From positions 1-61,886 of the forward strand of contig JAGXQZ010000055.1 in assembly GCA_018336015.1 (NCBI GenBank): a stretch of 61,886 nucleotides of DNA, given 5' to 3'. The notes under the pieces are model-generated. The model saw only the letters and a program-made list of their open reading frames with translations, was not told the DNA's origin and did not search any database. Shown one piece after another: positions 18,470-27,073 of the stretch. The number at the start of each line of letters is the position of its first letter. Within the stretch, counting starts at the first letter, position 1. A program made the translations under genes and the position numbers. Source of the stretch: Algoriphagus sp. GTDB taxonomy: Bacteria > Bacteroidota > Bacteroidia > Cytophagales > Cyclobacteriaceae.

Positions 18470-20392
18470 TTAATTTTTATCTTTTTCTTTTTGGAACTCC
18501 TCTTTAAGTAGCTTTTGGAGTTCTTCCATTTTCACCTGATGTTCTTTTTGCCAAGCTTCCATTTTTCGTTGGAATTCCTCCATCTTGGGTTTATGGGCTG
18601 CTTCCCATTCTTTCATTTTGAGTTCAAATTCCCTCATTTTCGGCTCTTGAGCTTCTTGCCATGCTTTCATTTTTGATTCGAACTCCTTGATTTTTGGCTC
18701 ATTTGCTTCTTGCCATGCCTTCATTTTTTGTTCGAACTCTTTCAATTTCGGCTGGAATTCTTGTTGAAATTTCGCTTCCCATTCTGCCATTTTTTCACGA
18801 CGAGAAGATTCATTTTCTCGCCATTTTTTCTCCCACTCTTTAGACATCTTTTCGGCATGGTTTGCTCCTTCCTTGGCCATTAACTCGATTTCTTTTCTCC
18901 ATCTCTCCCGCTCTTCTTTACTCATTTTTGAGGTGTCTCCGAAACTAAAATTCCACGTAGAAAAATTCTCGAATTCAAAACTTTCAAAAGGTGGCTCGAT
19001 TGGATCCGGAGGCAAAGGAATATCCAGATCATAATCAGGAGCAGGAGCAATCCATTCATGGTCAAACTCCGGAGCATCAGGGATAATCAGCTCTGGCATG
19101 TTTTCCGCATCAAATTGCATCAACTTCTCCAATTCTAGTCTTACTTTATTGCTAATCGCTAAGGTATCCTTACCTGAGATCATTTTATCTCCGATGATGT
19201 GATAGGTTTTGCCATCCTCAGTCGTGATTGATATTCGATGATTCTCGATTTTGGAATTTCGCAGGTTTGAAGTCGGAATGGTATCCCAGGCAGGCGCAAT
19301 TTCAAGCCTTGATTGAATCGCTGCGCTTTTTTCATTTTTGAATTCTGACTTTGGTGCGTCTTGTTGTGCACTTGCCATCAGGCCGGCACTGAGAAATAAG
19401 GTAAGTAGCATGGGGATAGAAATAATAGAGGTTTGTGGATAGTTTTCAGTTTCGTAGCCCAGCATCCGCTTGATTCGAAGCAGGGTTGGATTTCTTTTTT
19501 TGGAGGCCGCAAGTGCAAGATCAGGTGGATTTTGCTTCGCAAAATTGAGCACTTCTGCCAGGCTGGTGGCCAATACTTTGGGCTGAATACCAGCCTTGAG
19601 TGCCAAATCATCAGCTGCATTTTCCCGGAGCTCTTTCACCGTCTGACTCATCCACCAATAGCACGGATGAAAGAAAAACAGGATCTCCAAACCGGAAAGA
19701 AGCAAGTTGCTGAGGTAATCATTTCGCTTGACGTGGGCGAGTTCATGGGCTATAATCGCCTCTAACTGCGCAGTGCTTAATTGAAAAATCAAAGCCGTAG
19801 GAAGCAATATCACAGGCTTGATAGTACCGAAAGTCAAGGGAGATTGAATTAAAGTGCTGGTTCGGAATTCGACTTCCTTCCTGACGCCTAGCTTACCCAC
19901 AAGACGATGCGCCATTTTGATTACCTCGAAATCCTCTAACAAAGAGGCGTTTTTTCGAAGGTTTCGGATCTCCGAGAGACTATTTAGCAACTTAAAAAGA
20001 AACATTAGTGCCCCAAAAAACCAGAAATTGACCAAAATCAACAAGTTACTTTCAATCCAAAAAGTACCTTTCGCCAGGATGCTTTCCCAAGTCAACTGTT
20101 GATTTGCCTGACCCTGATAAACCCAGATAATTTCTCCAAAAGCACCTTCAAATTCTGAGCTTACTCCTGTTTGGGACAATTGATAAATGAAAGTTCCGAT
20201 GACACCTCCAAACGAAAGGATCAACAAACCTACCGCCATCCCATATTTAAGGGCTGGAGTTTTATTTTTTATGAGTTTTAAAACCAACCAAAGCAGGGTT
20301 GCGGCTAAAATGAGCTGCCAAATAGAATGAACCAGCGTCCAGCCCAAAGCTTTCAGCAGTTCAGCAGGGATCCAATCATTTAAAAGTTTCAT
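18470..20392 (-). CDS. M56-family (BlaR1-like) membrane metalloprotease with a long charged C-terminal repeat
   Basis: 640 residues. Three N-terminal membrane helices (about 18-40, 50-70, 117-135) precede the zinc-protease loop with HELAH (216-220) and ENAAD (257-261). A fourth helix (about 322-340) ends with an ASAQ-like exit. Residues 340-640 replace the penicillin-binding sensor of true BlaR1 with a charged, mostly helical region. From about 540 on it repeats a 19-residue unit (K-M-K-A-W-Q-E-A, then P-K-x-x-E-F) about five times. It should be the protease partner of the BlaI-type repressor, whose stop overlaps this start by 4 bp. The signal sensed is unknown; beta-lactam is unlikely without the sensor domain. 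Confidence 0.85.
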   Translation of the reverse strand: MKLLNDWIPAELLKALGWTLVHSIWQLILAATLLWLVLKLIKNKTPALKYGMAVGLLILSFGGVIGTFIYQLSQTGVSSEFEGAFGEIIWVYQGQANQQLTWESILAKGTFWIESNLLILVNFWFFGALMFLFKLLNSLSEIRNLRKNASLLEDFEVIKMAHRLVGKLGVRKEVEFRTSTLIQSPLTFGTIKPVILLPTALIFQLSTAQLEAIIAHELAHVKRNDYLSNLLLSGLEILFFFHPCYWWMSQTVKELRENAADDLALKAGIQPKVLATSLAEVLNFAKQNPPDLALAASKKRNPTLLRIKRMLGYETENYPQTSIISIPMLLTLFLSAGLMASAQQDAPKSEFKNEKSAAIQSRLEIAPAWDTIPTSNLRNSKIENHRISITTEDGKTYHIIGDKMISGKDTLAISNKVRLELEKLMQFDAENMPELIIPDAPEFDHEWIAPAPDYDLDIPLPPDPIEPPFESFEFENFSTWNFSFGDTSKMSKEERERWRKEIELMAKEGANHAEKMSKEWEKKWRENESSRREKMAEWEAKFQQEFQPKLKEFEQKMKAWQEANEPKIKEFESKMKAWQEAQEPKMREFELKMKEWEAAHKPKMEEFQRKMEAWQKEHQVKMEELQKLLKEEFQKEKDKN

Positions 20393-20763
20393 CGGTTATC
20401 ATTTTCTAGGTTATCCAAAAAAGCTCTGATTTCATCCATTTCTTCCTTAGAAGGCTTTTCCTGTCCCAAAGCCTGGATTACCAAGGATTTGGAAGAATTA
20501 CCAAAAGCAGTGGTTAGCAAATTTTTCAACAGGGATTTCTGGGTATCTCCCTGCTTGACCAGCGGGCGGTAAATGTGTGTGCGACTCTCTTCGTCTCTGG
20601 CCAGCATACCTTTGGCATGCATGATCTGCATGATCTTGAGCGTAGTGGTGTAGCCTGTGTCTTTGGTCTCGGCAAGTCGCTCGTGGACTTGGCGGACACT
20701 GGCTTCTTTGAGTTTCCAGAGAATGGATAAAATCTCCAGTTCGGCTTCAGTTGGTTTGTTCAT
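20389..20763 (-). CDS. BlaI/MecI/CopY-family transcriptional repressor
   Basis: 124 residues from ATG at 20763. Upstream codons in the same frame lie inside the operator, so the longer frame is rejected. The winged helix starts PTEAELEILSILWKL and continues SVRQVHERLAETKDTGYTT, with the wing GMLARDEESRTHIYRP. The C-terminal part should dimerise. Such repressors are cleaved or released after the M56 protease is activated. The gene overlaps the M56 gene by 4 bp and lies under three operator copies. Confidence 0.93.
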   Translation of the reverse strand: MNKPTEAELEILSILWKLKEASVRQVHERLAETKDTGYTTTLKIMQIMHAKGMLARDEESRTHIYRPLVKQGDTQKSLLKNLLTTAFGNSSKSLVIQALGQEKPSKEEMDEIRAFLDNLENDNR

Positions 20764-20772
20764 GGGAGTAAT

Positions 20773-20842
20773 TACGATTAGCTTCGTACCAAAGTTATAC
20801 GAAGGCAATCGTAATTTCAAAATAAATACGACAATTTTCGTA
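20773..20842 (-). promoter_or_regulatory. Three-site BlaI-type operator with an embedded promoter
   Basis: Three copies of TACGA-N6-TCGTA lie at 20773-20788, 20798-20813 and 20827-20842. On the minus strand a -33 TTTG (20818-20821) is followed by 20 bases and then a -7 element TAACTTTG (20790-20797), matching the Bacteroidota promoter consensus. Site 2 sits inside the promoter spacer, site 3 upstream of -33, site 1 downstream of -7. The layout fits autorepression of the blaI-M56 operon. Confidence 0.85.
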
Positions 20843-20870
20843 TTAAAAAATGTTAATCACTCAAATCCTG

Positions 20871-21674
20871 TTACTTACGAAGACTTTTAAGGTTTTTCCT
20901 TCCCTTTTTTTCTAAGGAACTTCTAAATATTTCTGCGAAAGCAGGCCAGGCTCCGGCGATTTTGGCAAGCAATCCACGGGAGGTGGGTACACTCACTTGA
21001 AGTTTGGGTTTTTGCATGAGCTGAAGGATTTCTCTCACGATATCTTCGGGCTGCAGGACTGTTGAAGGTCCGCTGAATGTTAGCTTGGCTTCTTCCGGAT
21101 AATTAAGCTGGAGATCCAGCATTGGAGTATTGACCAAATCCGGGCAAATCACACTGACATCTACTCCAAAATGCCTCAATTCGGCTGCAACCGATAGGGA
21201 AAACCCTCTCACGGCAAACTTAGATGCTACATAAAGGCTTAGACCCGAGACAGGGGCCAAGCCAGCCAGGGAAGAGACATTGATGATGTGTCCAAACTCC
21301 TGAAACTTCATCTCCCGACCGATGATCGTGGTGCCGAGGATAGTTCCTTTGGTATTGATATCGAGATGATAATCAATATCAGAAATGGCATAATCGATTA
21401 AAAATCCAGGGCGAATCACTCCGGCGCAATTGATCAGATGTGAGATTGGCAAATGGATGTCTTTAGCTCTTTGCAGCACTTTTTCCCATGTCGATGGTTG
21501 AGAAACATCTCCCTCGATAAAATGGCAAAGCGGTGAAATCGATGACGATTCTCCCCAAGATCCCCATTGCAAATCAATAAGTACCAGAGGCACACGCTCA
21601 TTTTTAAAGTGCTGAGCCAGATGAAGTCCAATGCCACTTGCAGCACCGGTGATCACAATAAGGGTAGGATCCAT
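20871..21674 (-). CDS. Short-chain dehydrogenase/reductase (SDR)
   Basis: 267 residues. The classical SDR marks are TGAASGIGLHLA (NAD(P) binding), NCAG, catalytic Ser in INVSSLAG, and the YVASK Tyr-Lys pair, followed by VICPDLVNTPM. The C-terminal tail is basic (LEKKGRKNLKSLRK). Substrate cannot be read. It is divergent from the Old Yellow Enzyme gene with about 105 bp between. Confidence 0.88.
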   Translation of the reverse strand: MDPTLIVITGAASGIGLHLAQHFKNERVPLVLIDLQWGSWGESSSISPLCHFIEGDVSQPSTWEKVLQRAKDIHLPISHLINCAGVIRPGFLIDYAISDIDYHLDINTKGTILGTTIIGREMKFQEFGHIINVSSLAGLAPVSGLSLYVASKFAVRGFSLSVAAELRHFGVDVSVICPDLVNTPMLDLQLNYPEEAKLTFSGPSTVLQPEDIVREILQLMQKPKLQVSVPTSRGLLAKIAGAWPAFAEIFRSSLEKKGRKNLKSLRK

Positions 21675-21780
21675 TGATAATAGAGTGGTTTTCGGGGTAA
21701 GTTAAAAAAACTTCTACTCAGGAGGAACTCTCAATTCTAGACATTAGTTGTATATACATTGAATTTCTAACAACTCATTC

Positions 21781-22890
21781 ATGAACGGATCACAACCTTT
21801 ATTACAACCTATCCAAACCGGAGACATACAACTAAAAAACAGAGTATGGATGGCACCGATGACTCGAAGTCGAGCGAACAATCCAGAAAATAAGGTCTTT
21901 GATATTCATGCAAAGTACTATGCACAGCGAGCTTCTGCAGGTTTGATTATTTCCGAAGGATCTCAAATTTCACCAAGAGCAGTCGGATATATCAATACCC
22001 CTGGGATTTATTCTGAAGCTCAAACCCAAGCTTGGAAACAAGTAACACAGGCTGTCCATGCGGCTGGCGGGCATATCTTTATCCAGCTTTGGCATGTAGG
22101 CCGTATGTCTCATCCGGATTTCCACGGTGGAGAACTACCACTTTCTGCTTCTGCTACCAATCCCAACTCCAAGTCATTTACTCCTCAAGGATTCAAAGAC
22201 ACGGTGACAGCCAAGGAAATGTCTTTGGAAGAAATCAAGCAAACTATTGCTGACTTCAAAAACGGAGCAAAAAATGCGATGGAAGCGGGTTTTGATGGGG
22301 TAGAAATCCATTCTTCCAATGGCTACTTACTTCATCAATTCTTCAATGCTACTTCCAATCACCGCAGTGATGAATATGGGGGAAATATTGAAAACAGAGC
22401 GAGAATTCTCTTTGAAGTCATAGATGCCATCAAGGAAGTCATGCCAGAAAACCGAATCGGTGTCCGACTCAATCCATCCTTGCATGGGGTATTCGGAATG
22501 ACTATGGATGAGGAAACGATTCCGACTTTCGATTACATCGTTAAAAAGCTCAATGACTACAACTTGGCTTACCTTCACCTTTCGGAGCCATTCACTGATG
22601 TGAGCGAAATTCCTTTTGCTGAACCGAATATTGCCAAAAGATATCGACCGGTATACAAAGGCACTTTGGTGATCAACAGTGCTTTCGATCAGGAAAAAGG
22701 AAACAAAATCCTCGCGGAAGGTTTGGCTGATGCGGTAGCATTTGGCAAGCCATTTATTTCAAATCCCGATTTAGTAGAACGCTTTGCAGAAAACGCTCCA
22801 CTGGCAGATTGGGATCAAAGCACCTTTTACACCCCCGGTGAGAAGGGCTTCACGGACTACCCAAGCTTGAAAGAGGAAAAAGTTGGTTAA
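21781..22890 (+). CDS. Old Yellow Enzyme-type FMN alkene reductase (NemA/xenobiotic reductase family)
   Basis: 369 residues. A TIM-barrel flavoenzyme that reduces activated C=C bonds or nitro groups with NAD(P)H. Seen are NRVWMAPMTRSRA near the N-terminus, the SEGSQISPRAVGY segment, IQLWHVGRMSHP, the EIHSSNGYLLHQFFN active-site stretch, NHRSDEYGG and AFGKPFISNPDLVERF. Length and motifs fit the class. It ends in a terminator and is probably a single-gene unit. Confidence 0.92.
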   Translation: MNGSQPLLQPIQTGDIQLKNRVWMAPMTRSRANNPENKVFDIHAKYYAQRASAGLIISEGSQISPRAVGYINTPGIYSEAQTQAWKQVTQAVHAAGGHIFIQLWHVGRMSHPDFHGGELPLSASATNPNSKSFTPQGFKDTVTAKEMSLEEIKQTIADFKNGAKNAMEAGFDGVEIHSSNGYLLHQFFNATSNHRSDEYGGNIENRARILFEVIDAIKEVMPENRIGVRLNPSLHGVFGMTMDEETIPTFDYIVKKLNDYNLAYLHLSEPFTDVSEIPFAEPNIAKRYRPVYKGTLVINSAFDQEKGNKILAEGLADAVAFGKPFISNPDLVERFAENAPLADWDQSTFYTPGEKGFTDYPSLKEEKVG

Positions 22891-22902
22891 TCACCCCAAA
22901 AA

Positions 22903-22932
22903 GAGGTTGCCTGAGTGCAGCCTCTTTTTTTT
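22903..22932 (+). terminator. Terminator after the Old Yellow Enzyme gene
   Basis: GAGGTTGC (22903-22910) pairs with GCAGCCTC (22917-22924) with one G-U pair and a 6-nt loop, then eight T residues. It ends 12 bp before the start codon of the next gene, so a promoter for that gene would have to overlap it. Confidence 0.85.
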
Positions 22933-22944
22933 ACCTTTAGTAAT

Positions 22945-23700
22945 ATGTGTTTAGTAGCTATCTCCTGGAAAGCCCATCCTGACTTTCCCTTACTCATTTC
23001 GGCAAACAGAGATGAAGTTTTTCACCGGCCTACAAGTCCACTCCACCGGTGGGATTCGGGGATTTTTGCAGGTAAAGATTTACAGGGAGGCGGCACTTGG
23101 ATAGGCTTTCATCCCGATGGAAAATGGGCTTTACTGACCAATTATCGGGACTTTACTCAAAAAAGAAATCCAAAAATATCCCGTGGAAAACTCGTCCTGG
23201 ATTTTCTCGAATCTGACCTTACCCCTGAAAATTACCTTGACAAAATATGGAAAAAAAGGTCTGAATTTGACGGATTCAACCTTTTAGTCTCAGACGGAGA
23301 TAAACTCTATTACGCAAGCAACTACGGGGATTCCCCTATGGAAGTACCTCAAGGAATACATGGTCTCAGCAACGGCCTCCTCAACGATCCTTGGCCCAAA
23401 ACAGAGTTGGCAAAAAATCAGCTCTCGGAATTGATGTCAGAAAGGCCCAACCAGGAACAGCTTTTGCAAACCCTGAAATCTACTGCTACTTTCCCCCCTG
23501 AAACCCTTCCCAAAACGGGTGCTCCACTTCCACTGGAGGTTGGGCTTTCTGCCCAATTTATCCGAATTCAGCCCGATTATGGAACAGTCTCATCCACAGC
23601 GGTCCTGCGAAGTGGAAGTGGTTTTACCCAACTCACCGAACGCACCTTTGACTGGGATTATCGTTCTTTCAAAGATCAAAACATCAATTTTCAACCATAG
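22945..23700 (+). CDS. NRDE-family (TANGO2-like) protein
   Basis: 251 residues from ATG at 22945. A longer frame from 22915 would start inside the terminator. The protein opens MCLVAISWKAHPDFPLLISA followed by NRDE, the tetrapeptide that names the family, then GGGTWIGF and NYRD, both typical. The biochemical role of the family is not settled; N-terminal Cys2 suggests an Ntn-hydrolase-like fold. It precedes the YpdA-like reductase gene by 3 bp, so they are likely cotranscribed. Confidence 0.88.
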   Translation: MCLVAISWKAHPDFPLLISANRDEVFHRPTSPLHRWDSGIFAGKDLQGGGTWIGFHPDGKWALLTNYRDFTQKRNPKISRGKLVLDFLESDLTPENYLDKIWKKRSEFDGFNLLVSDGDKLYYASNYGDSPMEVPQGIHGLSNGLLNDPWPKTELAKNQLSELMSERPNQEQLLQTLKSTATFPPETLPKTGAPLPLEVGLSAQFIRIQPDYGTVSSTAVLRSGSGFTQLTERTFDWDYRSFKDQNINFQP

Positions 23701-23703
23701 CCT

Positions 23704-24675
23704 ATGCAACCTATTCATGACCTGATCATCATCGGAGGTGGGCCGATAGGCCTTGCCTGTGGCATCGAAGCAGGAAAAGCTGGTTTAAACTACCTCATTT
23801 TAGAAAAAGGAGCGCTTTGCAACTCGATCTACAACTATCCGGTAAACATGACTTTTTTCTCTACCTCTGATCGGCTGGAAATGGGAGGAATCCCCTTCAT
23901 GTCTGTAGGTACCAAGCCGACCCGAACAGAAGCTTTGGAATATTACCGACGGATCTATTTTCTTTTCAAACTGAGGGTCAACCTGTATGAAGGAGTACAA
24001 TCTCTGAAAAATGAGGGAGATCTTTTTTATGTCAAAACCTCAAAAGGAAGCTATCAATGCAGAAAAATCGTCCTGGCTACCGGGTTTTATGATCTACCCA
24101 ACCTCATGAATGTACCCGGTGAAGATTTGCCGAAAGTCCTTCACTACTACAAAGAGCCTTGGCCATTTATCGGACAGAAAGTTATGGTGGTAGGTGGTGC
24201 CAACTCTGCGGTAGATGCAGCTTTGGAATGCTGGAGAAAAGGTGCAGAAGTCAGCATGGTCCTCCTTGGCGATGAAGTGGACGAAAACGTCAAATATTGG
24301 GTTCGTCCGGACATCATGAACCGAATCAAAGAAGGCTCAATCAAAGCCTTCACCCGATCCAAAGTCCAAGAGATTAGACCTCAGGAAGTTGTCATTTCTA
24401 CTCAAGATGGAGAGGTAACCATTCCAAATGACTGGGTACTTGCCATGACCGGCTACAAACCCAACTTTGCCCTCCTCGATCAACTCGGCGTAAAATTAAG
24501 CCTAGATGAGAAGCGCCAACCCTGCTACGATCAAACCAACCAAGAGTCCAACGTCCCCGGAGTATATCTAGCAGGTGTCGTGTGCGGAGGATTGAACACC
24601 AGAGAATTTTTCATCGAAAACAGCATCTCACATGCCGAAGCTATCGTAAAAGACATACTTGCAAAAAAGAGTTAA
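23704..24675 (+). CDS. ypdA: YpdA-family FAD/NADPH disulfide reductase (putative bacillithiol disulfide reductase)
   Basis: 323 residues with an FAD-binding GGGPIGLACGIEAGKAG at the N-terminus and a second dinucleotide fold VVGGANSAVDAALECW near residue 160. The C-terminal motif is PGVYLAGVVCGG. The family recycles oxidised bacillithiol in Firmicutes. There the FAD loop usually carries a Cys (GGGPCG) reported as needed for activity, while here that position is Ile and the nearest Cys is four residues later. So the same fold is clear, but the mechanism may differ. A second bacillithiol-linked gene (ytxJ) is at 49950. Confidence 0.85.
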   Translation: MQPIHDLIIIGGGPIGLACGIEAGKAGLNYLILEKGALCNSIYNYPVNMTFFSTSDRLEMGGIPFMSVGTKPTRTEALEYYRRIYFLFKLRVNLYEGVQSLKNEGDLFYVKTSKGSYQCRKIVLATGFYDLPNLMNVPGEDLPKVLHYYKEPWPFIGQKVMVVGGANSAVDAALECWRKGAEVSMVLLGDEVDENVKYWVRPDIMNRIKEGSIKAFTRSKVQEIRPQEVVISTQDGEVTIPNDWVLAMTGYKPNFALLDQLGVKLSLDEKRQPCYDQTNQESNVPGVYLAGVVCGGLNTREFFIENSISHAEAIVKDILAKKS

Positions 24676-24730
24676 GATTATTGCAAATACAATTTTTATT
24701 TATAACTTTCTGGATATAAATGAACTAGCT

Positions 24731-25201
24731 ATGAGCACGACTTGGAAAATCCGCTTTGATGATCAGCGCACAGAGGTGCTTGAGTCTGGACCTAGGGCCT
24801 ATCACTTCTTCACCCAGTCTCCTTCTATCGTGGCAGAGCAGCGGGAGCAGTATGGTGAGGCTGTGCTGGATTTTCATGAGACGAGTCCTTTTTTCGATTA
24901 CTTGGATTTTACTTCTCAGGATGTAGCCGACCTTCTGGAAGTGGATCCAAGCACGCTTTTCCGCTGGAAAAAGGACGATCGCAAGCTTAGCAAGGCCATC
25001 ACCAAAAATCTACTCGAAATGGATCAGATCATTGCCAAAGGCATCCGGATATTCGGCTCAGAGAAGCTGATGTCCGAGTGGCTTCACACGCCTAATGCCG
25101 CCCTTTCCTCCCAAAAACCCGTTGATCTTCTCAAGAATCCTTATCAGATATCCTTGGTAGATCAGGCTTTGGAGGCGATTTCCTGGGGCAATATTCTCTG
25201 A
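24731..25201 (+). CDS. Xre/ParS-type antitoxin of a RES-Xre toxin-antitoxin pair
   Basis: 156 residues from ATG at 24731. The frame is open upstream to 24659, but those codons overlap ypdA and the likely promoter. An Xre-like DNA-binding part (TSQDVADLLEVDPSTLFRW) is followed by the MbcA/ParS toxin-binding domain (GIRIFGSEKLMSEWLHTPN, then PVDLLKNPYQ). It should neutralise the RES toxin and repress the operon. The toxin start codon overlaps its stop codon by 1 bp. Confidence 0.9.
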   Translation: MSTTWKIRFDDQRTEVLESGPRAYHFFTQSPSIVAEQREQYGEAVLDFHETSPFFDYLDFTSQDVADLLEVDPSTLFRWKKDDRKLSKAITKNLLEMDQIIAKGIRIFGSEKLMSEWLHTPNAALSSQKPVDLLKNPYQISLVDQALEAISWGNIL

Positions 25202-25659
25202 TGCGCTACTTCCGACTGATTGAGCATCTTCCTGGGCGGGATTCCCTCGGCTATGGCATAGGTCCAGGTCGCTGGAACCTCTATGGGACTCCGATGATCT
25301 ATGCCTGCTCGGTGAGTTCGCTCAACTTTCTGGAAATGCTCAGCATCAAAGGTCCAGTCGTCACACAAAGCAAGTGGAAGCTGGTCATTTTTGAAGTTGA
25401 GGGAAAAATTCCAGAGCTCGACATTTCAGATCTTCCGGAAAACTGGAAAAACCGCCCTTATCCAAAATCCACTCAAGAGTTTGGCTCGGCATGGGCCAAG
25501 AGTATGCTTTCGCCTTTTCTAAAAATCCCTTCTTGCCGAATCCCTTTAGGCAGTTTTTCACTGGAACATAATCTCCTCATCAATCCACTTCACAGAGAAT
25601 TCAAAGATAAAATCAGGGTGGTTGAAGAATGGGATGTCAGCTTTGAGGTAAATCGCTGA
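25201..25659 (+). CDS. RES-domain toxin (probable NAD+-degrading enzyme)
   Basis: 152 residues. Family marks are the Arg-rich GRDSLGYGIGPGRWNLYG, MIYACSVSSLNFLEML with the conserved Glu, and a C-terminal FSLEHNLLINPLH segment carrying the conserved Ser. RES toxins of this class deplete NAD+ (MbcT type phosphorolysis). Start overlap with the antitoxin gene (TGATG) suggests coupled translation. Confidence 0.88.
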   Translation: MRYFRLIEHLPGRDSLGYGIGPGRWNLYGTPMIYACSVSSLNFLEMLSIKGPVVTQSKWKLVIFEVEGKIPELDISDLPENWKNRPYPKSTQEFGSAWAKSMLSPFLKIPSCRIPLGSFSLEHNLLINPLHREFKDKIRVVEEWDVSFEVNR

Positions 25660-25660
25660 A

Positions 25661-26431
25661 TCAGGAGTTAGCTTCGGTAATCAGGCGAAGGCCTTCCAAA
25701 GTCAAGTTTCGATCTACCTCGTCAAATTCTCCTTCCAAACTGGTCAGAATCGAAGAAAGTCCTCCTGTGGCAACGACCGTAAAACTCAATCCCGTCTCTT
25801 TCCTAATTGCCTCCAACATTCCCTTGACCAATCCGGTATATCCGTATAGCACACCGGCTTGAATGGCATGAATGGTGTTTTTTCCCAGAGCAGATTCGGG
25901 CAGTTTTAGCTCTACTTCAGGTAATTTAGAGGTGTTCATAAAGAGTGCTTTAATTGCCGTCTGAAGTCCGGGAACGATATTCACACCCATGATTTCACCC
26001 GTCGAACCAACCGCCGTAAAGGTCAATGCCGTCCCAAAATCCACGATGATCACAGGCCCTTGGAATCTGGAAAATGCTGCCATCACATTGCACATCAGGT
26101 CACTTCCGATTTCATTGGGGCGAAGGGCTTTTACAGGCAATACTAAAAAACTCTCAGGCTGGATTAAATAGGGAGTCTGACCAAAAAAGCTTTCACAAAA
26201 CTGCTCTATGATCCCGTTGATTTCAGGCACCACGGAGCTAAATCCAATCTTTTCAATCTGGGAAACATGGATATCATGCTCGAGAAAATAGAGCGGGACC
26301 TTTTTACTCAGCTGAGAAATCAACTTAGGCGTCTTAGTCTCAAGGCGAAACTGATTCGTCCACTTCCCGCTTTTGGAGTCAAAAAGTGCAAAAACTACAT
26401 TGGAATTGCCGGCATCGATGGCTAAAAACAT
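25661..26431 (-). CDS. coaX: Type III pantothenate kinase CoaX
   Basis: 256 residues. It phosphorylates pantothenate, the first step of CoA synthesis. The ASKHA fold is visible as FLAIDAGNSNVVFALFD (phosphate loop), VDFGTALTFTAVGSTGEIMG with the following GVNIVPGL, and TVVATGG near the C-terminus. This type is not inhibited by CoA in known members. It is convergent with the RES toxin, 1 bp apart. Confidence 0.93.
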   Translation of the reverse strand: MFLAIDAGNSNVVFALFDSKSGKWTNQFRLETKTPKLISQLSKKVPLYFLEHDIHVSQIEKIGFSSVVPEINGIIEQFCESFFGQTPYLIQPESFLVLPVKALRPNEIGSDLMCNVMAAFSRFQGPVIIVDFGTALTFTAVGSTGEIMGVNIVPGLQTAIKALFMNTSKLPEVELKLPESALGKNTIHAIQAGVLYGYTGLVKGMLEAIRKETGLSFTVVATGGLSSILTSLEGEFDEVDRNLTLEGLRLITEANS

Positions 26432-26503
26432 TCGTTTCTCAGGTTTTGACTAATTTAGGCGCATAGTTAACAAAATAGCAAATCACATTCCCACAAAAGG
26501 CCT

Positions 26504-26980
26504 ATGTATTCCCTCCGTGAAGGTAAAATAGAAGATCTCCCTAGAGTGCTTGAACTCATCAAAGAACTCGCACTCTATGAAAAAGCACCAGAACAAGTCA
26601 CCAATACTCTGGAGATGATGGAAAAGGACGGTTTTGGTCCCAATCCAGTTTACGGACTGTATGTGTGTGAGAAAGACACAACGCGCGAGATCATTGGGAT
26701 TGCGATTTATTATTACCGCTATTCTACCTGGAAAGGGAAAAGACTTTACTTGGAAGACATTGTCGTCACCGAGTCCGAGCGGGGAAATGGAGCCGGTAAA
26801 CTACTTTTCGATCGGGTAATGGCCAAATGCATGGAAGACGGCTGCACTGGGATGATGTGGCAGGTCCTGGACTGGAACGAGCCCGCAATCAATTTCTATA
26901 AAAAATACGGAGCTTACCTTGAAGCCGGCTGGCTGAATGCTCATTTGCAGGATTATGAGATTCGGAAAATGCTCTCTTGA
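26504..26980 (+). CDS. GNAT-family N-acetyltransferase
   Basis: 158 residues covering one complete GNAT domain: LREGKIEDLPRVLELIKELA at the start, a YLEDIVVTESERGNGAG acetyl-CoA loop, and WNEPAINFYKKYGA. The order and motifs resemble diamine/spermidine acetyltransferases, but the acceptor is inference. Confidence 0.88.
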   Translation: MYSLREGKIEDLPRVLELIKELALYEKAPEQVTNTLEMMEKDGFGPNPVYGLYVCEKDTTREIIGIAIYYYRYSTWKGKRLYLEDIVVTESERGNGAGKLLFDRVMAKCMEDGCTGMMWQVLDWNEPAINFYKKYGAYLEAGWLNAHLQDYEIRKMLS

Positions 26981-26994
26981 GTAGGAAGACAGGA

Positions 26995-27043
26995 GACCGA
27001 AGACGGAAGAAGTGCTTCGGTCTTACATCTTCGGTCTTCGGTC
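26995..27043. repeat. Inverted CTTCGGTC repeat between the GNAT and pseudouridine synthase genes
   Basis: GACCGAAGACGGAAGA (26995-27010) faces TCTTCGGTCTTCGGTC (27028-27043), 15 of 16 positions complementary, and each arm is itself a short-period repeat of the unit CTTCGGT. A close relative of this unit recurs at 35646-35673. The hairpin could end transcription of the GNAT gene, but there is no clear T-run. Confidence 0.6.
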
Positions 27044-27056
27044 CCAAAATAAAACC

Positions 27057-27064
27057 TACCTTTG
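27057..27064 (+). promoter_or_regulatory. Candidate -7 element of the pseudouridine synthase gene
   Basis: TACCTTTG matches TAnnTTTG and ends only 9 bp before the start codon at 27074. If used, the transcript would be leaderless or nearly so. Confidence 0.45.
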
Positions 27065-27073
27065 TGATTCATT

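Noticed and set aside
18470..20763. Beta-lactam resistance sensor system (blaR1-blaI)
   Set aside because: The penicillin-binding sensor domain is absent and no beta-lactamase gene is near; only the repressor/protease logic is kept.
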